Below are positions 55,901-64,000 of a DNA stretch of 64,000 bases, one piece after another. The DNA comes from Durusdinium trenchii (taxonomy: Eukaryota > Sar > Dinophyceae > Suessiales > Symbiodiniaceae): positions 109,624-173,623 of the forward strand of contig CAXAMN010005402.1 of NCBI GenBank assembly GCA_963970005.1, read 5' to 3'. The stretch's first letter is position 1; each line of letters opens with the position of its first letter. The position numbers and the translations under genes are program-made. Below the pieces are notes generated by a model, which saw nothing but the letters and a program-made list of their open reading frames with translations, was not told the DNA's origin and searched no databases.

Positions 55901-57769
55901 AGCTGCGCACCATGCGAATGGCACGGAGAGATTTCATCACACGCATGAGGCGCAAAAGAACGATGCCTGGGTGCTGCACACACCAAAAGGTTGATGGCTG
56001 AATCTTCCAGCAGCAATTTTGTGGTGGGCGTTCTCGCCATAGGTTGGAGGCCATCAACTCCCAGGTAAAGAAACATGTATCATGTATGCTTTGCCTGCCC
56101 AGGCTGCCCTGCTGGTACAAACCCATCTCAACCCTCCAGCGCAGTACAAGTATGTGTGTGTGTGTGTTTAATTTATCACTTAATCATCCCAGCGGAAATT
56201 GCCATACACCAAACCCTTGGCTTGCGTTTGCTTGCAGAGTTCGGGCTGCCTTATACACCTGTATCCCGGTCCAAACTGTCTGCAAACTGTCTGCAGCTTC
56301 TGGTTGTCTTACCACATCCAGTCTTGACCTGCTCGCTTTAGCATAGAGAGAATCATCCTGGATTGTCTTCACACAGCAGCATGGACAATCTAATGAATGA
56401 TGTGGCTTTTGCGGGTGTGCATTGCTGTCCCGTCTAGTTTTCTAGGGTTCTGGCCTCTATTTGGAGCTTTTCCTGCAAGATCAAGTGAAGTGTTGGAGAT
56501 ATCGGTCTTTTAGCGTCAGCACGAGCTCCACCACCACCACCACCACCACCACCACCATGTGAGATTCCTATTGTGGATTGCTTGGCCATCACCTCTGGAA
56601 TCCTCAGACTTTGAGGTGGACCCCCTGGTTGAAAAAATTATATCATTAGACAAAAAGTACAGCATGACCAAAACACATTTTTCAGTGTGTAGTGGACGGG
56701 CTGTCATATCAACCTTTCAGTGGGATCTAGTCCCTGCAAAATAACTTCACCTCTGACTGAGATTTTGGATTTCTTTTGCTTCCTGTTTGCTTCCAGCTCT
56801 TTCCTATTACTTGTCTGCTGCTAACCGGGACTTTGAGCTGATTCCTCTTTTGTTGCAATTGTATATACCGATCTGGCAGGAACCATGTAATTGACATATA
56901 TTGACATGCAATATATGGATTTGTTGCTGGGATGGGACTAAGTAAGGATCATTACCCTTGTATGTCCGTCTATTCAAGGGCTCTGACGACCATCTCCGCC
57001 AATCTGCCGGTCTACAAGTGGGGAGATTGCCGTGGTGCACTTGCTTGCATTTGCCACCACAGCCGCTCAGCATTGGGGGGCTAATCAATATATATATATA
57101 TATGGAATATGTACAGTATATTAGACTAGAGTAATCGATAATCGTTTATCACTGCCTTTCAAGCAAAGCAGTGAGGTTCCTATTGTTGATGCCTTGTTGA
57201 TTCCTTTGGGTTTCCATCCGCTGAAAAACAAAAGAATCCAAGAGGGAAGCTGGAGATGGGCGAGTTTCCTTTTGCTGCATTTGGTTTCTGGGGGCCTCTA
57301 GCGATATCTCGTACAAATAGAGATCCCCAAATGACGATAGAAACGTCTTTCTGTGTATGGATGGGCGGATGCATGGACAGATGGATGTATGCATGCAAAG
57401 ACAGAGAGAAACATAACATGGCATCCTTCAGTCATGCCTGCACTCTGACTATCTCTGGCTCATTCCCAGCAATCCCCATCCATCTCAGGAATCCTCAAGA
57501 GGCAAACAAACAGAACAATCCAAGACACTCTGCGAGGTGGAGGTCTCCGGTAAGGAGATGGTGATGAAGAAATCCACGAGCCCCGCAATGGCCAAGAAAG
57601 CATCGAGCCAATTGGACACATCGCGGTGAAATGTCCTGCAGAAGTGGCGAAGCAAATGACGCTGCTCGGCATCGTCACTCCCTCCGTCACTCCCTCCCCG
57701 CCTTGGTTCAAGGAAAATGCGAAGCAGCAATTCGGCAAAGAAGACAAGGCTGAACCCATCATTGATGAC
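46857..57769 (-). CDS. Single-domain voltage-gated cation channel gene C (17-exon core)
   Basis: Seventeen minus-strand exons join in frame: 57769-57529, 55966-55880, 55024-54972, 54917-54877, 54266-54204, 54050-54020, 53768-53735, 53544-53501, 52939-52863, 52169-52134, 52044-51993, 49304-49268, 48854-48836, 48022-47953, 47361-47321, 47140-47060, 46912-46857. They encode S2-S3, S4, S5, turret, pore, S6, the post-S6 helix, two EF-hand regions and a further helix. The product is a six-helix voltage-gated cation channel subunit with a calcium-binding-type tail, paralogous to genes A and B. Of 16 internal introns, 11 are GC-AG, three GT-AG and two GA-AG. The S2-S3 loop carries an unusual Gly/Ser/Asp insertion, and the pore helix has Arg where gene B has Glu. 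S1 and N-terminal exons are only tentatively placed, to the right. The gene may end at TAA at 46855-46853 or splice on through GTAAG. Confidence 0.87.
47060..47140 (-). CDS. Gene C exon: second EF-hand end and following helix
   Basis: The exon encodes VTQDEFISGILRCKGQARAI, then EQVAMHS. The acceptor is GGTAG|G and the donor GAGACTTTT (GA type). Confidence 0.87.
47321..47361 (-). CDS. Gene C exon: second EF-hand loop start
   Basis: The exon encodes RALFHLLDNGNGE. The loop D-N-G-N-G-E-V-T-Q-D-E-F is completed by the next exon. The acceptor is TGCAG|G and the donor GCCGG. Confidence 0.86.
47953..48022 (-). CDS. Gene C exon: EF-hand exit and inter-EF helix
   Basis: The exon encodes LSQILANPKVAAYFATLELD, then ISEG. 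Gene B has an intron after N-P-K that is absent here. The donor is GACACTTGG (GA type). Confidence 0.87.
48836..48854 (-). CDS. Gene C 19-nt microexon in first EF-hand (GIITEER)
   Basis: Nineteen nucleotides between CGCAG|G and the donor GCAGGTCC encode the end of the calcium-binding loop. Gene B has the aligned GVVTEER within one larger exon, which fixes the boundaries. Confidence 0.78.
49268..49304 (-). CDS. Gene C exon: start of first EF-hand
   Basis: The exon encodes EGVFKVMDHEGT plus the first base of Gly. The acceptor is CTGAG|G and the donor GTGACTGTG. Joined to the microexon it gives the loop D-H-E-G-T-G-I-I-T-E-E-R. Confidence 0.78.
50323..50815 (+). repeat. 1,155-bp-period duplication, copy 1
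   Basis: About 493 bp repeated almost exactly at 51478-51970. Inside each copy a 110-bp block holding TTGAAGGTGTTTTAACAAA, then GTTGACGCGTGACTGCAGAA, occurs twice. Lack of TG...CA ends argues against a simple LTR pair. Confidence 0.85.
50871..51185 (-). repeat. Hairpin-bearing dispersed element, inverted copy inside gene C intron
   Basis: This is the reverse complement of 42530-42871 at roughly 80% identity by eye. The long hairpin is at 51071-51128 (14-bp outer arms GAAACAGAAGGAAA, inner arms GCAC and CAACACAC). The short one at 50871-50886 is a perfect 16-bp palindrome, GCGCCAATATTGGCGC. Confidence 0.8.
51478..51970 (+). repeat. 1,155-bp-period duplication, copy 2
   Basis: Second copy, ending in a (CA)n run that abuts the gene C exon at 51993-52044. 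The intervening 660 bp holds the inverted hairpin element. Confidence 0.85.
51993..52044 (-). CDS. Gene C exon: post-S6 helix
   Basis: The exon encodes QLVMDRMALKSKLINRL. The acceptor is TCAAG|G and the donor GCTGCTTGG. The following 2.7-kb intron holds the duplicated and inverted repeats. Confidence 0.85.
52134..52169 (-). CDS. Gene C 36-nt exon: post-S6 motif
   Basis: The exon encodes KDTLDAAQNDAE. The acceptor is CCTAG|G and the donor GCCACTTGG. In gene B this and the next exon are one. Confidence 0.88.
52863..52939 (-). CDS. Gene C exon: S6
   Basis: The exon encodes VFSLFFFLYITIVVFAVLRV, then ITAIFL, the whole S6 in one exon. The acceptor is GCCAG|G and the donor GCTACTTGG. Confidence 0.9.
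53501..53544 (-). CDS. Gene C exon: filter turn to S6
   Basis: The exon encodes NWPHFCDPVVELSE. The acceptor is CACAG|G and the donor GCCGG. The splice position within Gly of F-A-G is the same as in gene B. Confidence 0.84.
53735..53768 (-). CDS. Gene C 34-nt exon: pore helix
   Basis: The exon encodes ATWTLFRVTFAG. Gene B has ATYTLFEITFAG, so Glu is replaced by Arg. The acceptor is CTCAG|G and the donor GCGACC. Confidence 0.82.
54020..54050 (-). CDS. Gene C 31-nt exon: turret to pore helix
   Basis: The exon encodes LWEHYGTAYR. The acceptor is TCAAG|G and the donor GCCTCTCGG. Gene B carries R-Y-G-T-A-Y-R in one exon with the pore helix. Confidence 0.82.
54204..54266 (-). CDS. Gene C exon: S5 end and turret
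   Basis: The exon encodes IGNLLQDFIADDSGDDDHRL, a strongly acidic turret. Gene B has GNLLQ then FILDEALPE. The acceptor is GCCAG|G and the donor GCCCCCC. Confidence 0.85.
54877..54917 (-). CDS. Gene C exon: rest of S5
   Basis: The exon encodes VLLGLLMSMGSLLM. The acceptor is ATCAG|G and the donor GCTTGACTC. Confidence 0.82.
54972..55024 (-). CDS. Gene C exon: S4-S5 linker and start of S5
   Basis: The exon encodes LLVKACQCFLPSLCWAM. The acceptor is CTAAG|G and the donor GTTTCTTGG. The following intron is only 54 nt. Confidence 0.85.
55880..55966 (-). CDS. Gene C exon: complete S4
   Basis: The exon encodes (S)IVLLRLMRVMKSLRAIRM, then VRSLRIFRGLR, uninterrupted where gene B has an intron. The acceptor is CCCAG|G and the donor GCCTCTCAG. 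Confidence 0.9.
56528..56557 (+). repeat. (CAC)n microsatellite
   Basis: A perfect CAC trinucleotide run in the intron between S3 and S4 exons of gene C. Confidence 0.95.
57529..57769 (-). CDS. Gene C exon: S2, long loop, S3
   Basis: This 241-nt exon, the longest recognised, encodes VINDGFSLVFFAELLLRIF. A loop follows with RRGGSDGGSDDAEQRHLL, then DVSNWLD, then S3 AFLAIAGLVDFFITISLPET. Neither S2-S3 intron of genes A or B is present. The donor is GTGTCTTGG. Confidence 0.85.
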
Positions 57770-59096
57770 CTTGAGCAAAAAAGGGCATACCAGCCCATGA
57801 CTAAGGATAGAACATGATAGGTCAAGCGACCTATCGAACATCTCGGGGAGAGACTTTACACCACCTATGCAAAAATGACCAAAATGGCAACCCGACAAAA
57901 CATCTCGCTGGTCGGCTGCCGCAACCAATTACACTGGCATGGACCCCAAATAGTGTTGCTCACACACGCGAACAAGCAAGTAGAGACAGAAAAACATGTT
58001 TGGGACAATGAACGCCTGAATGTGTGGCCATCAGTCATGGAAGCTGCCTCATCGACATTTGACATGCATGTGACTGCTATTTTGTGGCCCATCTCACGGG
58101 TGTGGTCACCCACCTCACAAGTCTCACAAGGTACTGTCTGTCTACCAGTTTGAGCCAAAAACTGGTGCCAAGGACACACACCAAGTGGCTCTGCAAATCG
58201 TGAGAGCGTTGGAATAGTTGTGCTCGGCCAAGCCCACAAGTCCTGAGGAGCAACCAAACTACAGTACAGCGATATACAGCATGAAGATGAAGAAGCTGCT
58301 GCAAATGCAACATCATTTCACCAACTCATGTCTTTGTGCAATCAAGCCATTGAATTGGTCCTTAGCCTTCTTGGACTCATACGATACATTTCCGGCAAAG
58401 GGCCCATAAATTGTCACCAGCCTACATGGTGCCTAATACATGGCACAAGCAAGGCCCAAAAAGCCAACGGACGGCTTATCCATCCTGCGAATTGTTCAAC
58501 CCTGAGCCTAAAGACTTAGGATGACGTAGGATTCACCGACCACAAATGGACTCTTGCTAGCGAGGGGACCCCTCATTAGAACTCAATGTATGTCCTGAAG
58601 CACTCTTCTCCTTCCTTTCATGTTGCTTCTCCCTACTCTTCACCCTGCCAGACTTTCACACATATAGTACCACACGCAGGTGCATTACTGTGGACATCTC
58701 CCAGCAAGTAACTTTCACACACTTTTTGGTGCACTCGATTTGCTGGAAAGCCTTGGTCTTTGGTCTGAACTTTTCTGCACCAACCATCTTAAGAGCCAGG
58801 CGCTTGGTGCAAAGGACCTTTGGCAGTCATCTTATTCCCAAGGACTGACTGTCAGGCACTTCTACATGTCCTTTCTTGGACACCTTTCTTACCTCCGTTT
58901 TCCTGTCTAACCCTCTAGCAGCTCCTGTCAAGACACGCATCTGTGGCTATTGGGATCCCAAAGAAAACCCGTCCAGGCTCCAAGGGCACTGGCCCAAAAC
59001 AGCCGTGATGATTGTGACGTGCACGTCTTTTGATTTGGAATCTTCAGAGCTTAGCTCTCAATGAACCCAACCGGCGCCTTCGGGCTGCTCCACCGT

Positions 59097-59351
59097 CTAA
59101 TTACTGTACGTTCCCACGACGCGACCCCAGATGACGGCGGGCTCTGGTGGTGGCGAGCGGCGGGCAAGCTCTTGACCTTCGAGCTCCAACTCCACGAGCA
59201 TGATCACTGAATTCCTCGTGAGACGAGACGATAATTTGCCAATTTGGGAGCAACGTCTTTGAAATGTGGTGCTTCTGTTTTTTGGGAGGGGTGGCCAAAG
59301 GATGCTCATATCTGTTTGGTGAGAAGGCATTTGCATTTTCCAGGGCATCAT
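59097..59351 (-). CDS. Candidate N-terminal exon of gene C
   Basis: The segment encodes RCSQIGKLSSRLTRNSVIML, then VELELEGQELARRSPPPEP, a helical acidic stretch. Composition fits the cytoplasmic N-terminus of these channels. No clear homology, and the boundaries are unknown. Confidence 0.25.
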   Translation of the reverse strand: MMPWKMQMPSHQTDMSILWPPLPKNRSTTFQRRCSQIGKLSSRLTRNSVIMLVELELEGQELARRSPPPEPAVIWGRVVGTYSN

Positions 59352-61349
59352 TCCCGTTCCCAGCTTGTGAGTGGGAGTGCGAACTGCCTAACAGGATTGC
59401 CTGGATTGGGTGGCTTCCTGATGAAAAGTGGAACAGTTCTTGAGGCTTCCCCTGAATTCTCGTCACTCGGGTCCAAGGAGTGGTTTCATTAATCCAGCCG
59501 TCAACTGAGCCTCCTTTGCCCAGTTTTTGATACGGACCCTGCGCCACCAGACATGAGCGGAGAAGCTCACTGAAACACTGCCCACACCCAGCCAGCACCA
59601 TCCACCAACCCAGCCAGGTCTCAGCATTACCAATACTCCGGCCCCATAGTCCAGCAGGCTTTTCCTTCGGGCTCAATTTCAGTGCCCCTTTGGCCCAAAG
59701 ATGCTTCCATGCGAGCAACACCTACAGTACCGTTCCCAAGGCCACAATCTCAACTAGCAAGGTCCTACATGCAAAACCCGTCTTCCAAACACTGTCCCAG
59801 TCGGTCAACTGCTGAGCTGGCAGTGATGCCTCGTGATACCGGTGGTACTACTCTTATACATACACACAGAAGATGTGTCTATCATAAATGTATATATATA
59901 AATATAGTAATATATACATACACAATATCTTATATATATAATATACAGGTATCGGTACATACACATACACCATCATATCTATTTGCCCAAATTTGTCCTG
60001 CTAAAGAACGTGTGCAAAGTCCAGTGCAAAGTCACTCCAAATCACCAGCTGCCCAAAAGCACGCCGAAAATGCAATGCATGTGTTTCTGTCTTCGCCAAG
60101 TGTCACATCCAACTCCCGGCCCCTCGGTGTGGCATGTGGCGACGCAAAGGCGACGCAAACGTCTATGGTCACAAAGCACCAAATGCCCTCGAGATGAGAC
60201 TGAATGACGCTGTTACATGCCTGCCACTGACAAAATATAAGCATATAGGTAGATAGATAAATGGAGAGATGGAGAGACAAATAGACTGACAAATAGAGAA
60301 AAACACCCTACAAAGACCATAAACACACCACAACTTTTTCACCGCTTGTCCTTGGACAGTCAGGCAAGTCCGGGCACATCCGGGCACTAGAGCCCGAGTC
60401 TTGTACATAGTCCAGTTGTCTTCGAGAGATATTGACTCGAGCTGTGCCAATGCAAGCAAAGAAACGTCTTCTCCTCAGGAAAGCAGGAAAGAACACCCGG
60501 CTTCACAAATTGAGGTGGTTTCTTGAAGTACAAATCTCATCTTGCTTGGTCGAGGATGCTTTGCGGGGCCAATAACTATGATTTTTGAGCTTCCTTGCAG
60601 TATCCTTCCCCTGCTCACCACATCTCCCAAACAAGAGCCAACTTGAAACGACCAAGACCTTCAAACAGTGCCACGCGTTGCCAAACCGAAGTCGGAACTT
60701 GAGCACAACATCTCTGCTTAATGCTTGTGTCATCTTTTAACCTTGTATCCCTTCCTTCTACTCAGGTGACCGCAGCGAGGGGGGCTCGGTCGTCATTCAG
60801 GGTTGCCATGCGGTCCGTGTGAACCTCCCGAAAACGGCTCACGTGTAAAAAGGGCACGGAAACCCGAGCAAATCATGGGAAACACAAAAATGAACATGCA
60901 TTGCCGACCAGAAACAAACAAGAACAGTGTCATCATCCAAAGTCCTCAAATCTTTGTTTTCCAAAAGGACTATGGCTAGCGGCTTTCGCTGCTTTTGAGC
61001 CAAGCTTCGCTGAGGAAACGGTCTAAAGTCCTGGAACGCAGCTTGCCTTAGACTCACCGGAGCGCAATTTTGCGTTCAGCAGTGAGGCGTTGAGTGACCA
61101 CCACCACCTTAAGAGGGTGTGATCAGTCACGAGCCGCGAATGAAGTGCATGGGCATGCTGAACATGCACCCTGCGGATGTTTCATTCTCTAGGCATGTAC
61201 CCACTGCTTGGCGTCAGAACAAGCAAGTGCATCTGGGTGACTGCCCATCCTCCTTTCACTGGCACTTCTTTGTGAAGTCAAATTGCCTTCACTAGGGATG
61301 GCCTGGCGCATTGAGAACGTCCAAGTGACGAGAAGAAAGGTAGAAAGAA

Positions 61350-61525
61350 TAGTAATGCCCTCGTTACTCGTAGCGATGCCTTTGTTACTAGTAGCTTCTT
61401 GCTACTAGTAGTAGTAAGGCCAGGAGCCCCTAGTAAGGATGCCAGGAGCCCCTCTAGTAGCTTCTTGCTACTAGTAGTAATGCACTTGTTACTAGTAGCG
61501 ATGCGGCGATGCACTTGTTACTTCT
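61350..61525 (+). repeat. CTAGTAG-family repeat, locus 7
   Basis: The longest plus-orientation copy, with two GCCAGGAGCCCC cores and several TTACTAGTAGCTTCTTG blocks. Confidence 0.75.
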
Positions 61526-62739
61526 TTGCAAGGTTTTGACCCTCTCCCGATCCTTGGGGAAGTTGTGGGCACCGTCCAGTGAAATTATTTGTCCGAAAAA
61601 TGCTCTGTGGTAGAGTGGGTTCTAATGTGTGCCGCAGGCTCTGCGGTTCAAGTAATGTATGCTTGTGCTTTTGACGTGGGGGGTGCAAGGAGTGGCAGTA
61701 GTCGTTCTCCTTGTCTGAGGTTTTACGCCTCTTGGCAGCTGACATCTGCCAAAATGGCATCCACGTAAGACCGAAACACTGGCATACTGTGCCAACGTCA
61801 TTTACGGTTGCGGGAAGCAAGCTGCATGGTCACATCTGAGAAAGGGACCAATAATATTACAAACTATCTACCTCGCAGCCATGCAGCTATCGATTATGCT
61901 GCAAAAGCCTTGATAATCTGATAAGCATGAACTAGCATGAACAGTGCATAGGACCTAGGAGGCGGCACACATGTCAACAGTGCGCATGGCGGTCCCAAAT
62001 CCACAAATATACCTAATTATACACGTACACTTCCAATCACTTAAACTGTTGCAGTTGCTGTTGGCCTACTCGACTGGGCAACAGCAACAATCCTTGCCGC
62101 TGAAGCGGCAACCGCCTGCATCGCGGATGCTTCTTTTGGTCTGAGGTCCGACACATCGGCCGTGACAGTCGCGACGTTGAGGCTCTCTTCCATGCCATAT
62201 CTTGGCATTAGGTCAGGAGTAGTCTGCCTGCAAGCGGCATGTCTGACAAACAAACTCCGCCATAGTTCCTTTCATCTGAAGAGGTCAGAACCTGCTTCTG
62301 CCCCACCTGATCCAAGTTTCATCCACCCCTGGCACTGGATCAACCAATTCCTCAGATCTGATCTTTCGCGGAGCGCAAGTCTGGAGATCTGGGATGGTCA
62401 CAAGGCCCACCGTGAAAGCATGGCACATGGCTCGGTTAAAGAAACACTGTTGTGGCAACTCGCTTGCTGCGGATGGTGGAGTGTAAAAACCAGTTTAAGG
62501 ATTTTAAGGACACAAAGAAAAGTAAGAACAAACAAAAAGGCGTCAACAAACAAACAAAAAAACAAACAAACAATAAAAAAGGAGTTGGCAATTGAAAACA
62601 GAAAGTGATCGAAAGGAACATGAATCTGTGGCGTGGAGTGGCAACATAAGAAGGACATGAAGAAGAAAAGGAGGAACAAACTTAACAAGCAAACACAAAC
62701 AGTTAGAGTAGAAGTGAACAATTGCAGTAGAAGGAGTGG

Positions 62740-62825
62740 CGGCAGCAGCAGGAGGAGGTGGTAGTGGTAGTGGTAGTGGTCGCGGTGGTGGTGGTGGTAG
62801 TAGTAGTAGTAGTAGCAGCAGCAAA
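62740..62825 (+). repeat. GGN/GTG/TAG trinucleotide-rich tract
   Basis: Imperfect purine-rich trinucleotide run (GGAGGAGGTGGTAGTGG and similar) followed by TAG and CAG repeats. Confidence 0.85.
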
Positions 62826-63249
62826 AACCAGTTCAGGTTTGCCGTGATTACCTCGGTGACCATGGCCATCTGAGCTTCCATCCGCTTTGAAGGTGAAAGT
62901 GAGGAAGAGAAAGTAGAGGATAGTGAGGATATGGTGGCCAATACTTCAAGAACCCTAAAGTTTACGCTTCTTACTCTGTTCCAACATGACACTTGCGGTC
63001 TACAGCGGATCAGGTTGACACGTCCATTTTGCCTGGCAGGTGCAGCGCGGTCAGATTTCCACACCAGTTTAGATTTATAATACTTAAAAGGCTTCAGGTG
63101 TGGAAATCTGACCGCAACTTATATAGGTGTCGACATGTTGCACGTAGGATTCTAAGGGGAAAGGGTTTGTCCCGTTTTAGAAGTCAAGAAGCGTAACTTT
63201 CGGCACCCCAGTGTATTACCATGCCACCACATGAATTCTGATCATGAGA

Positions 63250-63380
63250 GTCAGTTGCCTGACATGCCGTTTAACTAGAGTGATCACAGCGGTCGCAGCG
63301 ATGATAAGGAGCGAAAAGGAGTTACTGAGGATCCAGGACGCCATGAAACTTGTCACGCTCATCAAAAAGTGAACGTGATA
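63250..63380 (-). CDS. Candidate S1 exon of gene C
   Basis: Minus translation gives SFMASWILSNSFSLLIIAAT, then AVITLVK. This is a hydrophobic segment of transmembrane length in the right order, upstream of S2. Exact splice sites are not resolved, and S1 is poorly conserved, so this is tentative. Confidence 0.3.
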
Positions 63381-63789
63381 CTTGACCACGTTCATCCACG
63401 TCCGTTTGCACGTACGGCCACGTCCGTTCACACATTCGTACATGCCCATATGTGCCCGTTTTTAAACATAAATGTTTACGTATCGCTTGACTTTAGCTAA
63501 CTAATAATAGCAACAACAGTAGTAGCAGCAGCATCAGTAGTTAGTAGTAGTAGCACTTAGTAGAAGTAGGATATAGTAGTGGCGCGTTCTGGCTGCGTCT
63601 AGAAACCGGATCATTTGACACCAGGATCACTGTGAGATATCAATGTAGAACGTTTCGGACCGTTCGTTAAGCAAGTGGGTCTATCATCATCGAGCAGGTC
63701 ATCCAGTCATCTACCGGTTTGGTGCCGCCTTAGCGCAAGTGGGAGCGAGGTGTCTTGCAGCAAGATAGAAGCATTGAACGCCCTATCAT

Positions 63790-63996
63790 CCACCTTGTTG
63801 GCGTTGTCACAGCCGGCTTTGCAAGGATAAATTTCTGCTGTTTCTGGCTCCTGGCACCATGCAGTGCAGCATCATGTCCTTCTTTCTTGACCCAAATCTG
63901 TTGTTTTTGATCACTATCACGACTATCACTGTTGGTCTTTTCATTCATTCTGCTTGTTTCCTTTTTGATACTTCCACCTGCAGCGGGTTTGGACAT
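63790..63996 (-). CDS. Candidate N-terminal exon of gene C at right edge
   Basis: The frame opens with MSKPAAGGSIKKE, then KQQIWVKKEGHDAALHG and KFILAKPAVTTPTR, and meets a possible GTGGATG donor. The ATG at 63996 could be internal, because the frame may continue past the window. Hydrophilic composition suits a channel N-terminus. Confidence 0.25.
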
Positions 63997-64000
63997 TGGT

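Larger units (their letters stand above)
57770..64000. other. Region 5' of gene C core: weak N-terminal and S1 candidates
   Basis: Minus-strand segments that could be upstream exons of gene C lie at 59351-59100, 62930-62850, 63380-63250 and 63996-63790. The rest is repeat-rich: TA and CA runs at 59850-59950, a CTAGTAG repeat at 61350, a GGN/TAG run at 62740-62825 and AGTAGC runs near 63515-63570. No other gene is seen. Confidence 0.4.

Noticed and set aside
62398-63064. Long minus ORFs rich in Leu, Phe and Pro
   Set aside because: They are mostly translations of A-rich and GGN simple repeats; only the short 62930-62850 part might be exonic.

Overview
The window looks like nuclear DNA of a dinoflagellate, probably of the Symbiodiniaceae kind. 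Coding sequence comes as very short exons (16-241 nt) scattered over kilobases of repeat-rich, non-coding DNA. Every intron I could place by homology ends in AG and is followed by an exon starting with G, and most introns begin with GC or GA rather than GT. The left end carries a decayed Ty1/copia retrotransposon of a style known from dinoflagellate genomes. I recognise no tRNA, rRNA or CRISPR, and no plus-strand gene I would defend strongly.

Layout. (1) 1-5645, minus strand: copia-like element with an N-terminal zinc-ribbon ORF, gag with zinc knuckle, retropepsin-like segment, a methyltransferase-like Rossmann segment and integrase. It runs off the left edge before reverse transcriptase and is broken by several frameshifts. 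(2) 6261-6924, minus: three exons (S2 and S3 only) of voltage-gated channel gene A. (3) 22024-30318, minus: channel gene B, 13 exons from S2 through the pore and S6 to EF-hand sequence. (4) 46857-57769, minus: channel gene C, 17 exons from S2-S3 through the pore to two EF-hand regions and the following helix. Weaker candidates for its N-terminus and S1 reach the right edge. The three genes point the same way and are paralogues, as expected for a dinoflagellate tandem array. The long intervals between them (about 7-20 kb and 31-46 kb) should hold N- and C-terminal exons that I cannot identify reliably, plus dispersed and tandem repeats.

The encoded proteins would be single-domain (one six-helix unit) voltage-gated cation channels that assemble as tetramers, related to the NaChBac/EukCat type, with a cytoplasmic EF-hand tail that could couple gating to calcium. 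In genes B and C, S4 is unusually long, with nine Arg/Lys residues at strict every-third spacing. The filter loop is neutral (T-F-A-G-N-W). The two complete cores share few intron positions. Gene B has a 16-nt microexon in S6 and gene C a 19-nt microexon in its first EF-hand. Many introns share an extended 5' splice motif, CTTGG at +5 to +9.

The repeat fraction includes a hairpin-bearing dispersed element in opposite orientations near 42.6 and 51.1 kb, a 1,155-bp-period duplication inside a gene C intron, a roughly 350-bp direct repeat near 41.7/43.2 kb, a CTAGTAG-rich repeat family at seven or more loci, and several microsatellites, one holding a 10-N assembly gap.
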